Position numbers and translations under genes: made by a program. From Bacteroidales bacterium (GTDB lineage Bacteria; Bacteroidota; Bacteroidia; Bacteroidales; UBA932), in contig JAEEQS010000001.1 of assembly GCA_016285455.1 (NCBI GenBank), forward strand, positions 310,001-374,000: DNA of 64,000 nt. Direction: 5' to 3'. Shown piece after piece: positions 1-7,917 of the stretch. Numbering within the stretch: the first letter of the stretch is position 1; each line of letters begins with the position of its first letter. The notes beneath the pieces were generated by a model, which had not been told where the DNA came from, ran no database searches, and worked only from the letters and a program-made list of their open reading frames with translations.

Positions 1-1
1 C

Positions 2-610
2 TACGAGCCTCATTCTCCGTATTCCGCTTCCAAGGCTTCTTCTGATCATTTCGTAAGGGCTTATCACGACACCTTCGGCCTTCCTGTGGTGCTTACAAAC
101 TGCAGCAACAACTACGGGCCTTATCAGTTCCCGGAGAAGCTTATTCCTCTGATGATAAACAATATAGAGCATAACAAGCCGCTCCCTGTATACGGCAAGG
201 GAATAAATGTCAGAGACTGGCTCTATGTAGAAGACCACGCCAAGGCAATTGACCTGGTGTTCCACAAGGGAACGGTAGGGGAAACCTACAACATCGGCGG
301 ACTGAACGAGTGGAGAAACATAGACATTGTAAATCTCCTGATCAAGATTGTGGACAAGCATCTGGGCCGCCCTGCCGGCACGTCCAAGAAGCTGATAACC
401 TATGTAGCAGACCGCGCCGGACACGATCTGCGCTATGCAATAGACTCCTCCAAACTCCGCAAGGAACTCGGCTGGAAGCCAGAGACCAGCTTCCCTGAGG
501 GCATAGAAAAGACCGTTGCCTGGTATCTTGAGAACAAGGAATGGGTGGAGAACATCACCAAGGGAGCCTACAAGCGTTATTATCGCGATATGTATTCCAA
601 TAGGAAATAA
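2..610 (+). CDS. rmlB: dTDP-glucose 4,6-dehydratase, 3' part (5' end outside window)
   Basis: C-terminal ~202 residues of an NAD-dependent SDR-family dehydratase that converts dTDP-glucose to dTDP-4-keto-6-deoxyglucose in the cytosol, the second step of dTDP-rhamnose synthesis. The frame is open from base 2 and begins just before the catalytic YxxxK motif (YSASK). It continues with TNCSNNYGPYQFPEKLIP and the RDWLYVEDHAKAI stretch, both diagnostic of RmlB. The family is usually about 350-380 residues, so roughly half lies upstream. A GTG at 86 is only an internal codon. The fructose-6-phosphate aldolase-like gene starts 19 bases downstream. Identification is secure from the motifs; partner rml genes are not in view, except for an unrelated rmlA stub near 37118. 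Confidence 0.93.
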   Translation, partial: YEPHSPYSASKASSDHFVRAYHDTFGLPVVLTNCSNNYGPYQFPEKLIPLMINNIEHNKPLPVYGKGINVRDWLYVEDHAKAIDLVFHKGTVGETYNIGGLNEWRNIDIVNLLIKIVDKHLGRPAGTSKKLITYVADRAGHDLRYAIDSSKLRKELGWKPETSFPEGIEKTVAWYLENKEWVENITKGAYKRYYRDMYSNRK

Positions 611-629
611 CAACATAATAAATACGGGT

Positions 630-1286
630 ATGAAATTCTTTATAGACACAGCCAACCTAGACCAGATCCGTCAGGCCCAGTCTCTGGGAATCCTGGACGG
701 CGTAACCACCAACCCTTCTCTTATGGCAAAAGAAGGAGTAAAAGGCAAAAAGCAGATTTTCAAGCACTACAAGGCCATTTGCGATATGGTGGACGGTCCC
801 GTTAGCGCTGAGGTTTTCTCCACAGACTTCAAGGGAATGATTAAGGAGGGAGAAGAACTCCATAAGATTGATCCGGACAAGATAACCATTAAGCTTCCTT
901 GCACTGAAGACGGCATCAAGGCTGTAAAGTATTTCTCCCAGAAAGGCTACAGGACCAACTGTACGCTGGTATTTACTGTAGGTCAGGCTCTTCTGGCTGC
1001 CAAGGCAGGAGCCACTTTCTGCAGCCCGTTCATCGGAAGGCTAGACGACATTGGTGAAGACGGAATCCAGCTGATTGAGCAGATAGTTGATATGTATTCA
1101 TATTACGGATTCGAGACCCAGGTGCTGGCTGCTTCTATCCGTCATACCAACCACATACTCAGGTGCATAGAGGCCGGAGCAGATGTCGCTACCTGCCCTT
1201 ACAAATCCATTATCGGCCTGATTGACCATCCACTCACTACCAAGGGTCTGGAGATTTTCTGCAAAGCTGCAGAATCCATGAAGTGA
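630..1286 (+). CDS. Transaldolase / fructose-6-phosphate aldolase-like (FSA/TalC family)
   Basis: A 218-residue single-domain TIM-barrel class I aldolase of the small transaldolase group (subfamily 3/4 plus FSA). The start MKFFIDTANLDQI and GVTTNPSL are family signatures, and Lys88 in ITIKLP corresponds to the Schiff-base lysine (Lys85 of E. coli FSA). An open frame extends further upstream, but the ATG at 630 gives the normal family length and N-terminus, so I use that start. It acts in the cytosolic pentose-phosphate or fructose-6-phosphate branch. Sequence alone does not separate true transaldolase from FSA activity. It sits 19 bases after rmlB and 44 before the flippase, probably co-transcribed. 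Confidence 0.9.
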   Translation: MKFFIDTANLDQIRQAQSLGILDGVTTNPSLMAKEGVKGKKQIFKHYKAICDMVDGPVSAEVFSTDFKGMIKEGEELHKIDPDKITIKLPCTEDGIKAVKYFSQKGYRTNCTLVFTVGQALLAAKAGATFCSPFIGRLDDIGEDGIQLIEQIVDMYSYYGFETQVLAASIRHTNHILRCIEAGADVATCPYKSIIGLIDHPLTTKGLEIFCKAAESMK

Positions 1287-1330
1287 TTTATTGAATAGGA
1301 TTTGAGCCAGAAGAAAGATCACTAAAGCGG

Positions 1331-2842
1331 ATGACAGATAACCTGAAACAGAAGGCAATAAGCGGAGCCCGGTGGGGATTCATAGAGAATTTCGCCTCTC
1401 TTGCCGTTTCCTTTATTGTTGCCTTTGTGCTTCAGCGATGGTTTCTGTCTCCGCACGAGTTCGGCCTGGTAGGGGAGCTGGCCATTTTCATCGCAATCTC
1501 TATCTCTTTCATAGATAACGGCTTTTCTTCCGCCATTATCAAAAAGCCGGAGCCAACAAAGAAGGATTTTTCCACCACATTCGTCACAAACTTTACCATC
1601 AGCCTTGTCTGCTTTGCCATACTTCAGCTGTCGGCTCCGTATGTAGCATCGTATTTCGGCGAGCCTCAACTGGAGGATCTGCTGAGGGTACTGTCGTTTG
1701 TGCTGATAATCAATGCGGTGTCTATCATTCAGAGAGTGATTCTGGTAAAGGATGTGGATTTCAAGAGCCTTACCAAATGCTCCGTTACCGCATCTGTAAT
1801 CAGCGGCATAGTGGGAATCTGGATGGCTATCCGAGGATACGGAGTATGGAGCCTTGTGGGGCAGCAGCTTTCCCGCCAGGGAGTCAATGCCATAATGCTT
1901 TGGATTATCGGTAGATGGAAACCTAGCCTGGCCTTTTCCGGCAAGAGTTTCAGGGAGCTTTTCTCATATGGCAGCAATGTTCTGGTGACAGGCCTTCTGG
2001 ATACTATTTTCAAGAACATTTACTTCCCGGTAATAGGAAAGGGATTCGGAACGGCCACTCTGGGCCAGTACACAAACTCCGAGAAATACAGCAGCGTTAC
2101 TTCCACCAACCTCTCACAGGTTGTCCAGAGAGTAAGCTTCCCGGTACTTAGCAAGGTCCAGGAAGATGAAGTCAGACTCAAGAGAGCATTCCGCACCATC
2201 CTCAAGGTAGTGATGGCTGTGTCTCTTCTGATAAGCTTCTGTCTTTCAGCCCTCTCGTATCCGTTTGTGGTTGGACTGGTTGGAGAAAAATGGGCTCAGG
2301 CAGCGCATATACTTTCCATCATCTGCCTTGCGGGAGCATTCTATCCGGCCCATTATCTCTTCCAGAACCTGCTTATGGTAAAGGGCAAGATGAGGCAGTA
2401 TCTGGCAATGGACATTCTCAAGAAGGTTCTGATGATTATTTCCATCGCGATAGGAATAATCCTCAAAGACCTGGATATCCTTCTGTGGGGAATGGTGGCG
2501 GCTTCCGTTCTGACTTTCGTGATCTACGCTGTCTATTCCGGAAGGGTTATCGGCTACACCGCGTGGGAGCAGATCAAGGACCTGGCCCCAACATTCCTAA
2601 TCTGCATAATTGTCTCTCTTGCAGCTGGAATCGCGGCAGCAGCCTTCCGCTACATCTGCATCCAGAACCTCTGGTACGATGTTACCTGGACCAATCTGGC
2701 ATCAGTTGGTGTTGGACTCATAATAGGAGCCCTCATCGTCCTGGCCCTGTACAAATTCCTGCCCAAGAAAGAAGTTGCTGAAATCAAAAACCTCCTTTCC
2801 ATAGGCAAAAGAAAAAGCCCAGACAAAATGCCTGAGCTTTAA
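1331..2842 (+). CDS. Polysaccharide flippase, Wzx-like (MOP superfamily)
   Basis: A 503-residue polytopic inner-membrane protein with about 12-14 hydrophobic segments and an N-terminus (KQKAISGARWGFIENF) typical of the lipopolysaccharide-biosynthesis/WzxC branch of the MOP exporters. It would flip undecaprenyl-linked oligosaccharide across the inner membrane. It ends with a basic cytoplasmic tail (SIGKRKSPDK). Its stop codon lies only 2 bases from the 3' end of the convergent tRNA-Lys, so little room remains for a separate terminator. A second unrelated-looking flippase is encoded at 41603. Which glycan this one serves cannot be told; the rmlB neighbour suggests an older O-antigen or exopolysaccharide cluster upstream. 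Confidence 0.85.
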   Translation: MTDNLKQKAISGARWGFIENFASLAVSFIVAFVLQRWFLSPHEFGLVGELAIFIAISISFIDNGFSSAIIKKPEPTKKDFSTTFVTNFTISLVCFAILQLSAPYVASYFGEPQLEDLLRVLSFVLIINAVSIIQRVILVKDVDFKSLTKCSVTASVISGIVGIWMAIRGYGVWSLVGQQLSRQGVNAIMLWIIGRWKPSLAFSGKSFRELFSYGSNVLVTGLLDTIFKNIYFPVIGKGFGTATLGQYTNSEKYSSVTSTNLSQVVQRVSFPVLSKVQEDEVRLKRAFRTILKVVMAVSLLISFCLSALSYPFVVGLVGEKWAQAAHILSIICLAGAFYPAHYLFQNLLMVKGKMRQYLAMDILKKVLMIISIAIGIILKDLDILLWGMVAASVLTFVIYAVYSGRVIGYTAWEQIKDLAPTFLICIIVSLAAGIAAAAFRYICIQNLWYDVTWTNLASVGVGLIIGALIVLALYKFLPKKEVAEIKNLLSIGKRKSPDKMPEL

Positions 2843-2844
2843 CG

Positions 2845-2917
2845 TGACCCGCTCGGGGCTCGAACCCGAGACCCCAACATTAAAAGTGTTGTGCTCTACC
2901 AACTGAGCTAGCGGATC
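2845..2917 (-). tRNA. tRNA-Lys (anticodon UUU)
   Basis: A complete 73-nt cloverleaf can be folded on the minus strand. The acceptor arm is GATCCGC/GCGGGTC with one G-T wobble and discriminator A; the D-arm is GCTC..GAGC with TTGGTA; the anticodon stem is CAACA/TGTTG around loop CTTTTAA (anticodon bases 2882-2884 = TTT); the T-arm is TCGGG-TTCGAGC-CCCGA. The CCA is not encoded. It lies tail to tail with the flippase gene, and a Bacteroidota -7 element sits 15 bases upstream of the 5' end. Confidence 0.96.
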
Positions 2918-2931
2918 TCCAATTTGGGTTG

Positions 2932-2939
2932 CAAAAGTA
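2932..2939 (-). promoter_or_regulatory. -7 element for tRNA-Lys
   Basis: On the minus strand this reads TACTTTTG, a perfect match to the Bacteroidota TAnnTTTG element, 15 bases upstream of the first base of tRNA-Lys. A clear -33 TTTG was not found. Confidence 0.5.
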
Positions 2940-2956
2940 TAGATTAAAATTCTCTT

Positions 2957-3889
2957 ATGCAAATTTTATTTCCGTCATTCGGGCAAGAGGTTCTTGATGT
3001 GCTAAACATCAACAATATCCGCTATTGCATTGACGGAAATGCCATTCTATTTCCCGATCAAGGCTTGAAGATGATCCTTGTGCCGATGCTGGCATCTTCT
3101 CCCGGAACTTCTGCTTCAACCTCTTCTGCCGGAATTTCTGCCTCAATATCTTCTCCTGGAACTTCTGCTCAGGATTCTCATGCGGGAACGTTTTTCCTGT
3201 ATGAGGACAGATGGAGGGCCTCCAAGAACGTTACAGCCCAGAGGATACTCTCCAGGCTGGGCGTTTTCAGAAGAGTCCACGCACGGCTTTGCACGGTTGT
3301 TTCTCTCCAGAACTGCAAAGACAATGGCCTAAGTCCAGATGCATTCCGTTCCAAGGCTAAGAAATTCCTGGATGCCTTTCATACCTACGGCTACCTCAAA
3401 GGACAAATAGACTATCTGCTTATGTACAAGGCAGATACCATTGCCGCGGCCCAGTTCATGAAGACCTATAGCAAAGAAGAAACCGCATATGAGTGGACAC
3501 GTTACGCAAGCCTTCCGGATGTGAGGATAGCCGGCGGAATGGGCAAGGTACTTGAACAATTCATCCGTGATGTAATTCATAGACAAGATTTGCAGAAGAA
3601 AAGCGATTCCCCTAAATGCATTGAGGTTATGAGCTACTCAGACAATGAGTGGGGAGAAGGGGACGCCTACCGCAAACTCGGCTTCCGTCAGAAAGGCTCA
3701 ATTCCACCGGTCACATATCGCATAGATCCAGCAACTTATAAACGCATCAATCCACGCCAGTGGGCGCAAATGACCCTCAAAGCAAGTCTCAGAGCTACTT
3801 CTAGAGTCAATGCAGAGTCATATCCTCTAATCCAAAATCAGGGAAGCCGCAAGTGGGTGCTAAGGCTCAGCGATGGATGTTCGGGCTGA
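2957..3889 (+). CDS. Hypothetical GNAT-like protein with internal 27-bp repeats
   Basis: 310 residues, no signal peptide. The C-terminal half has the layout of a recurrent Bacteroidota/phage family with a GNAT-like fold: EDRWR near residue 82, RYASLPDVRIAGGMGKVL, then VMSYSDNEWGEGDAYRKLGF and a PP.TY.IDP ending. The biochemical role is unknown. Residues 47-78 are a Ser/Ala/Gly/Thr-rich insert made of 9-residue units (SSPGTSAST, SSAGISASI, SSPGTSAQD, SHAGT), encoded by a 27-bp tandem repeat. The last ~9 codons and the stop fall inside the first unit of a 29-bp minisatellite that continues downstream, so the C-terminus has been shaped by that repeat. I recall the family by motif order only; no function is claimed. 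Confidence 0.75.
   Translation: MQILFPSFGQEVLDVLNINNIRYCIDGNAILFPDQGLKMILVPMLASSPGTSASTSSAGISASISSPGTSAQDSHAGTFFLYEDRWRASKNVTAQRILSRLGVFRRVHARLCTVVSLQNCKDNGLSPDAFRSKAKKFLDAFHTYGYLKGQIDYLLMYKADTIAAAQFMKTYSKEETAYEWTRYASLPDVRIAGGMGKVLEQFIRDVIHRQDLQKKSDSPKCIEVMSYSDNEWGEGDAYRKLGFRQKGSIPPVTYRIDPATYKRINPRQWAQMTLKASLRATSRVNAESYPLIQNQGSRKWVLRLSDGCSG
3095..3190 (+). repeat. 27-bp tandem repeat inside the GNAT-like gene (~3.5 units)
   Basis: Three full and one partial 27-base units beginning TCTTCT and carrying GGAA(C/T)TTCTGC encode the 9-residue motif SSxGxSAxx. Units differ by a few substitutions but stay in frame, so unit gain or loss would change protein length without a frameshift. Confidence 0.85.
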
Positions 3890-3995
3890 GAAAGCTCTGT
3901 GATGGTGGTGGGGGCTGAGAAAGCTCTGTGATGGTGGTGGGGGCTGAGAAAGCTCTGTGATGGTGGTGGGGGCTGAGAAAGCTCGGCGATGGTGG
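3862..3995. repeat. 29-bp minisatellite (about 4-5 units)
   Basis: GATGG blocks recur at 3872, 3901, 3930, 3959 and 3988, an exact 29-base period. The central units are identical (core GGGCTGAGAAAGCTCTG followed by TGATGGTGG); the first is degenerate and lies inside the end of the GNAT-like gene, and the last merges into the 132-bp repeat that borders the RAYT. Units abut with no unique spacers. The core resembles the end of the 132-bp repeat (GCTCGGCGATGGTGGG), suggesting amplification from it. Confidence 0.9.
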
Positions 3996-4112
3996 GCTGT
4001 AAAGCGTTGATTCTCAAGACGTCTGTAATATTACCGTGCGAAAAAGCGGGGGTAATATTCGAGGAGTGTTGATACTTAGGCAGTTGCGAGGTACCATCGC
4101 CAGAAGGGCTCC
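3981..4112. repeat. 132-bp REP-like repeat, copy 1 (left flank of RAYT)
   Basis: About 90% identical by eye to 4937-5068, same orientation and same length with no indels. It can fold: AATATTACC (4027-4035) pairs with GGTAATATT (4051-4059), and GGCGATGGT (3985-3993) with ACCATCGCC (4093-4101). An overlapping perfect 15-base inverted repeat joins 3980-3994 to 4132-4146 just outside the unit. Such nested palindromes next to a RAYT gene are what is known for REP/BIME elements. Confidence 0.8.
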
Positions 4113-4157
4113 AGCCGAGCTGCTTCCAAGGCACCATCGCCGAGCTACCCTTAAGAG

Positions 4158-4787
4158 CTATTTGCCTTTTGATTGTTTTTCGCCACCTCTAACCAGTTTC
4201 TTGTATTCAACTTCAACAGCCAGGGCCTTTTTGAAGTCATCTAATGTCCCGAAAAGGTCCAAAATTATCTCTTTGTTGATTTTTATCAACTCTTTCCACA
4301 CACCCGGTTTTTTAGTAAAAAGCTTCAACGAGGAATACTTATAGCGGAATGGACTGTTGCAAATATTGGCTTTCACGGGATTGTTGGCATTGTACAGAAT
4401 CTTTTCCCGTTGTGCTTCTGGGTAGGATATTGGAGAAGATTTGATAGTTGAATCAAGGAACAATGGACCATTTCTTTTGTGTCTGACATTATACCAGCCG
4501 CAATACTTTCTTGCAATATATGTTTTAAAGCCCATTATGTCTGGCGAATCAACAATCATATGAAAGTGATTGTACATACAGACAACAATAACAATGTCTG
4601 AATGGAACTTCTTTCTGGCGTCTTCTATCGTATAAAGCAGTTTCTTGAAGTCAGATTGTCGGAAAAAAAGCCTGTCTCCATCGACTTGCTTGGCATATAA
4701 GTGATACATTCCTGGCTCTCTCACGATATTTGAACGAACATGCGGACGTTTGTTTGATTGTTTCTTGTTGCTTTCCTGTTTTATCAT
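4158..4787 (-). CDS. REP-associated tyrosine transposase (RAYT, Y1/HUH family)
   Basis: 209 residues with the Y1-transposase layout: an N-terminal GMYHLYAKQVDGDRLFF beta region, the metal-binding HUH motif HFH at residues 74-76 (MYNHFHMIV), then a helix KTYIARKYCGWYN carrying candidate catalytic tyrosines (Y90, Y95, Y99), and YNANNPVKANIC. RAYTs are single-stranded DNA endonucleases that mobilise or maintain REP palindromes. The gene appears intact and is flanked by two 132-bp direct repeats. A minus-strand -7 element (TAGATTTG, complement of 4826-4833) lies about 40 bases upstream of the start. Lys-rich N-terminus. A second, inactivated RAYT lies at 30653. Confidence 0.88.
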   Translation of the reverse strand: MIKQESNKKQSNKRPHVRSNIVREPGMYHLYAKQVDGDRLFFRQSDFKKLLYTIEDARKKFHSDIVIVVCMYNHFHMIVDSPDIMGFKTYIARKYCGWYNVRHKRNGPLFLDSTIKSSPISYPEAQREKILYNANNPVKANICNSPFRYKYSSLKLFTKKPGVWKELIKINKEIILDLFGTLDDFKKALAVEVEYKKLVRGGEKQSKGK

Positions 4788-4936
4788 AATCTACCCCGTA
4801 TTAGAAACAATGTTTTCTGTCTAGGCAAATCTATTGAAAGATTCACTGAGGCGAATGCCAAACAGTAAAATTTACCCGTGAAGGATGAAACTTTTGATAA
4901 TTCCAGGATTGTACCATCATCTTTGGTTGTTTGGTT

Positions 4937-5068
4937 GCTCGGGGATGGTGGGCTGTAAGGCGTTGATTGTCAAGACGTCCGTAACATTACCATGCGGAAA
5001 TGCGGGGGTAATATCCGGTGAGTGTTGATACTCAGGCAGTTGCGAGGCACCATCGCCGGAAGGGCTCC
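4937..5068. repeat. 132-bp REP-like repeat, copy 2 (right flank of RAYT)
   Basis: Direct-orientation partner of 3981-4112 with the same length. The inner palindrome is partly eroded here (AACATTACC versus GGTAATATC), whereas the outer pair GATGGTG / CACCATC is kept. Together the two copies bracket the RAYT gene. Confidence 0.8.
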
Positions 5069-5075
5069 CGCAAGG

Positions 5076-5106
5076 CCATGAAAGCTAGTTCATGGAGGCT
5101 TTTTTC
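5076..5106 (+). terminator. Hairpin followed by T-tract
   Basis: CCATGAA (5076-5082) and TTCATGG (5089-5095) form a perfect 7-bp stem with a 6-base loop, followed by AGGC and TTTTTT. It points rightward although no rightward gene precedes it, so it may belong to the repeat element or insulate against the convergent clpC transcript. Confidence 0.5.
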
Positions 5107-5166
5107 GTTTTGGCTGATAGAGCTCGGCTATAGGGGATTAGGATATGGAGCTAGTGCTAGGTGGGT

Positions 5167-7755
5167 TTAGCTCTGGGTTTTGGGGGCTTTGGATTTGACG
5201 GTGATCTGGCCGTCTGCCCAGCTGAGCTCGATGGTTTCTCCCACCTGGAACTTGCCGGAGATAATGGCCTCTGATACCGGGTCTTCCACGAGTTTCTGGA
5301 TGGCTCGCTTGAGTGGACGGGCACCGTACTGCGGATCGTAACCTTCCTCCGCGATGTATTTTTTTGCGGCTGGAGTAATCTTGAGCTTGTAGCCAATCTG
5401 CTCCACTCTGGAGAACAGGCCCTTGAGTTCTATGTCTATGATCTTCTCCAGATCCTCACGGGTGAGAGGATTGAAGAGAATCTGCTCGTCCAGTCTGTTG
5501 AGGAACTCTGGCGAGAAGTGGTTCTTGAGGGCTTTGTCTATGATGCTCTTGTTCTTGGAAACAACATCAAGCTTGGTTTGGGTGGCGTAACCAACGCCCT
5601 GGCCAAAGTCTTTGAGTTCCTTGGTTCCGATGTTGGAAGTCAGGATGAGGATGGTGTTGCGGAAATCTATATTCCTGCCGTTGGAGTCTGTAAGCCTGCC
5701 TTCGTCCAGTACCTGCAGCAGCAGGTTGAAGATGTCCGGATGAGCCTTCTCTATTTCATCCAGAAGAACCACGCTGTAAGGCTTGCGGCGGACTTTCTCG
5801 CTGAGTTCACCGCCCTCGTTGTAGCCGATATATCCTGGAGGCGCTCCAATCAGGCGGCTGACGGAGAATTTCTCCATAAACTCGCTCATATCTATGCGGA
5901 TGAGGGAATCTTCCGTGTCAAATAGGTTGCGGGCCAGCACCTTGGCCAGCTGAGTCTTGCCCACGCCAGTAGGTCCAAGGAACAGGAAGGTGCCGATAGG
6001 CTTGCCAGGATCCTTTAGGCCGGCGCGGTTTCTGAGGATTGCCCTGGTAACCTTGTTAATGGCCTCGTCCTGGCCGATTACGCTCTCCTTGAGTGTATTG
6101 GCCATATTTAGCAGACGGTTGCTTTCGCTCTGGGCCAGTTTCTGGATAGGAATCTTGGTGGTCTGGCTCAGAACGGCCTCTATGTCTTCCTTGTCAACTA
6201 CCACAGGGTTGTTCTCCATCTTCGCCCTCCATTTCTTGCGGGCGGTGTCAAGCTCTTCCTCCTTGGTTTTGAGGGCATCGCGGAGCATAGAAGCCTGCTT
6301 GAAGTTCTTCTCGCGGATGGCCTTGCTCTTTTCTGTCTGGAGCACGGAAACTGCGCTCTCAAGTTCTGACAGTGCCTTTGGAACCTTGAGGTTCTTGATA
6401 TGGGCTCTACTGCCGGCCTCGTCCATTATGTCTACCGCCTTGTCTGGAAGGCAACGGTCTGATATGTATCTCTGGCTCAGCGATATGCAGCTCTTAAGGG
6501 CCTCGTCTGTATAGGTTACGTTGTGATGGCCCTCGTACTTGGACTTGATGTTATGCAGGATAAGAAGCGTCTGGTCAAAATCCGTAGGCTCAACCATCAC
6601 CTTCTGGAATCGCCTTTCAAGGGCGCCGTCCTTCTCTATCACCTCTCTGAACTCATCCAGGGTGGTTGCTCCGATGCACTGGATGTCTCCGCGGGCAAGG
6701 GCAGGCTTGAGCATATTGGCAGCGTCCAGGCTGCCGGAAGCTCCGCCGGCTCCCACAAGCGTATGAAGCTCGTCTATGAACAGAATAACGTCGTCGTTTT
6801 TCTTCAGCTCGTTGAGTATGGCCTTCATCCTCTCCTCAAACTGGCCGCGGTACTTGGTTCCGGCAACTATGCTTCCAATGTCCAGAGAGATTATCCTCTT
6901 GTTAGCCAGGGAGTAAGGAACTTCCTTGTGAGCAATCTTGTTAGCCAGGCCCTCTGCAATGGCACTCTTTCCAACGCCAGGTTCGCCAATCAGGATAGGG
7001 TTGTTCTTCTTTCTGCGCCCCAGGATCTGAGCCACGCGGTCGATTTCCTTGTCGCGAGCCACTACCGGATCAAGCTCATCTGCTGCTGCAGCCTTGGTAA
7101 GGTCAAAGCCAAAGCTGTCCAGAACCGGAGTCTTGCTCTGCGATCCTCCAGCTGCATTTTGCTGGATGCTTCCTGCAGGGATATTTCCCTCTATATTGGA
7201 GCCGGAAGTGAAATTGTCTGCGCTCATTCCGCCATCGGAAGGAGGATTTGCTCCGCCGCCCTGAGAGGTAAATCCGCCCAGAAGATCGTCTGAAGCCCTT
7301 CCGCCCTGAGCTTCAGGAGAAGCGTCCTGAGGTTCTATGTTCTTTATGGTAGCGTAATGGATTCCCTGCATATGCAGATAATCTATGGCCGCCGTGCTGT
7401 TGCCCCTCATTATGGCCAGAAGAAGATGCAGAGAACCCGGAGTCGGAGACTTCAGGCTCCTGGCTTCCAGATACATAAGCTTGAGAGCCGTGCTGGCTGC
7501 GGAAGACAGGGCAATCTCGTTAGACTTGTTCTCCGGAATAGGCTCTCCCTTCCCGATGGTGTCTTCTATAGACTTTTTCATCGCTGAGATGTCTATTCCA
7601 AGCTCCAGCAGCCTGGCCACCGCAGCATTGTCTGAATGCCTTATCATTCCCAGAACCAGATGGTCTGTTGTAAGGACATAGCTTCCGAGCCTAATGGCCT
7701 CTTCTTTTGAGTAGGCGATTATGGCGTTTAGTATTTCAGGAAAATCGATGTACAT
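5167..7755 (-). CDS. clpC: ATP-dependent Clp protease ATP-binding subunit ClpC
   Basis: 862 residues, a class 1 Hsp100 unfoldase that feeds substrates to ClpP in the cytosol. Domain order: Clp N-domain (1-145), a long Gly/Ser/Asn-rich linker (145-205), AAA-1 with Walker A GEPGVGKS (257-264) and Walker B LFIDEL (~325-330), a short middle region with a UVR-like stretch (about 476-510, [19 protein letters not shown]), AAA-2 with Walker A GPTGVGKT (594-601) and LLDEIE, and GARPLKRAI near the C-terminus. The loop GQGVGY (718-723) occupies the place of the ClpP-binding [LIV]-G-F loop, with Tyr for Phe. It diverges from gyrA; the 162-base gap carries nested inverted repeats. Confidence 0.92.
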   Translation of the reverse strand: MYIDFPEILNAIIAYSKEEAIRLGSYVLTTDHLVLGMIRHSDNAAVARLLELGIDISAMKKSIEDTIGKGEPIPENKSNEIALSSAASTALKLMYLEARSLKSPTPGSLHLLLAIMRGNSTAAIDYLHMQGIHYATIKNIEPQDASPEAQGGRASDDLLGGFTSQGGGANPPSDGGMSADNFTSGSNIEGNIPAGSIQQNAAGGSQSKTPVLDSFGFDLTKAAAADELDPVVARDKEIDRVAQILGRRKKNNPILIGEPGVGKSAIAEGLANKIAHKEVPYSLANKRIISLDIGSIVAGTKYRGQFEERMKAILNELKKNDDVILFIDELHTLVGAGGASGSLDAANMLKPALARGDIQCIGATTLDEFREVIEKDGALERRFQKVMVEPTDFDQTLLILHNIKSKYEGHHNVTYTDEALKSCISLSQRYISDRCLPDKAVDIMDEAGSRAHIKNLKVPKALSELESAVSVLQTEKSKAIREKNFKQASMLRDALKTKEEELDTARKKWRAKMENNPVVVDKEDIEAVLSQTTKIPIQKLAQSESNRLLNMANTLKESVIGQDEAINKVTRAILRNRAGLKDPGKPIGTFLFLGPTGVGKTQLAKVLARNLFDTEDSLIRIDMSEFMEKFSVSRLIGAPPGYIGYNEGGELSEKVRRKPYSVVLLDEIEKAHPDIFNLLLQVLDEGRLTDSNGRNIDFRNTILILTSNIGTKELKDFGQGVGYATQTKLDVVSKNKSIIDKALKNHFSPEFLNRLDEQILFNPLTREDLEKIIDIELKGLFSRVEQIGYKLKITPAAKKYIAEEGYDPQYGARPLKRAIQKLVEDPVSEAIISGKFQVGETIELSWADGQITVKSKAPKTQS

Positions 7756-7814
7756 TGAGATAACTATTTGGGGTACAATATACGAATAAAAAGCCTTCCA
7801 ACGGGCATTTTGGC

Positions 7815-7850
7815 GGAAATTCTTCCTTTAGGAAGACTCACAAAATTTCC
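7815..7850. promoter_or_regulatory. Nested inverted repeats between divergent clpC and gyrA
   Basis: CTTCCT (7822-7827) faces AGGAAG (7830-7835) with a 2-base spacer, enclosed by GGAAATT (7815-7821) and AATTTCC (7844-7850). It lies upstream of both genes, upstream of the gyrA -33 box, and could be an operator or a supercoiling-sensitive element. Function is inferred from position only. Confidence 0.35.
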
Positions 7851-7861
7851 AGCGGGAAAAG

Positions 7862-7893
7862 TTTGGAAAAAAGAGGCGGATTTCGTAAATTTG
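7862..7893 (+). promoter_or_regulatory. gyrA promoter (Bacteroidota type)
   Basis: TTTG at 7862-7865, a 20-base spacer, then TAAATTTG at 7886-7893. Both boxes and the spacing match the Bacteroides consensus TTTG-N19-21-TAnnTTTG. The ATG follows 24 bases later. Confidence 0.75.
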
Positions 7894-7917
7894 AAAGTTA
7901 AATTTAAAGAGGTATAA

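Larger units (their letters stand above)
4788..5166. other. Non-coding stretch between RAYT and clpC
   Basis: 379 bases with no plausible gene. It holds the RAYT upstream region (4788-4936, including the -7 match at 4826-4833), the second 132-bp REP-like repeat (4937-5068), and a hairpin with a T-tract (5076-5106). I see nothing else in 5107-5166. Confidence 0.7.

Noticed and set aside
2845..2956. tRNA-Lys as integration site of a mobile element
   Set aside because: No integrase gene and no repeated copy of the tRNA 3' end found downstream; the RAYT unit is of a different type and begins 1 kb away.
3862..3995. CRISPR array
   Set aside because: The 29-bp units abut directly with no unique spacers, and no cas gene is near. 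It is a tandem minisatellite.
5157..7681. Plus-strand ORFs inside clpC
   Set aside because: Several open frames on the opposite strand of clpC lack any motif and are by-products of its composition.
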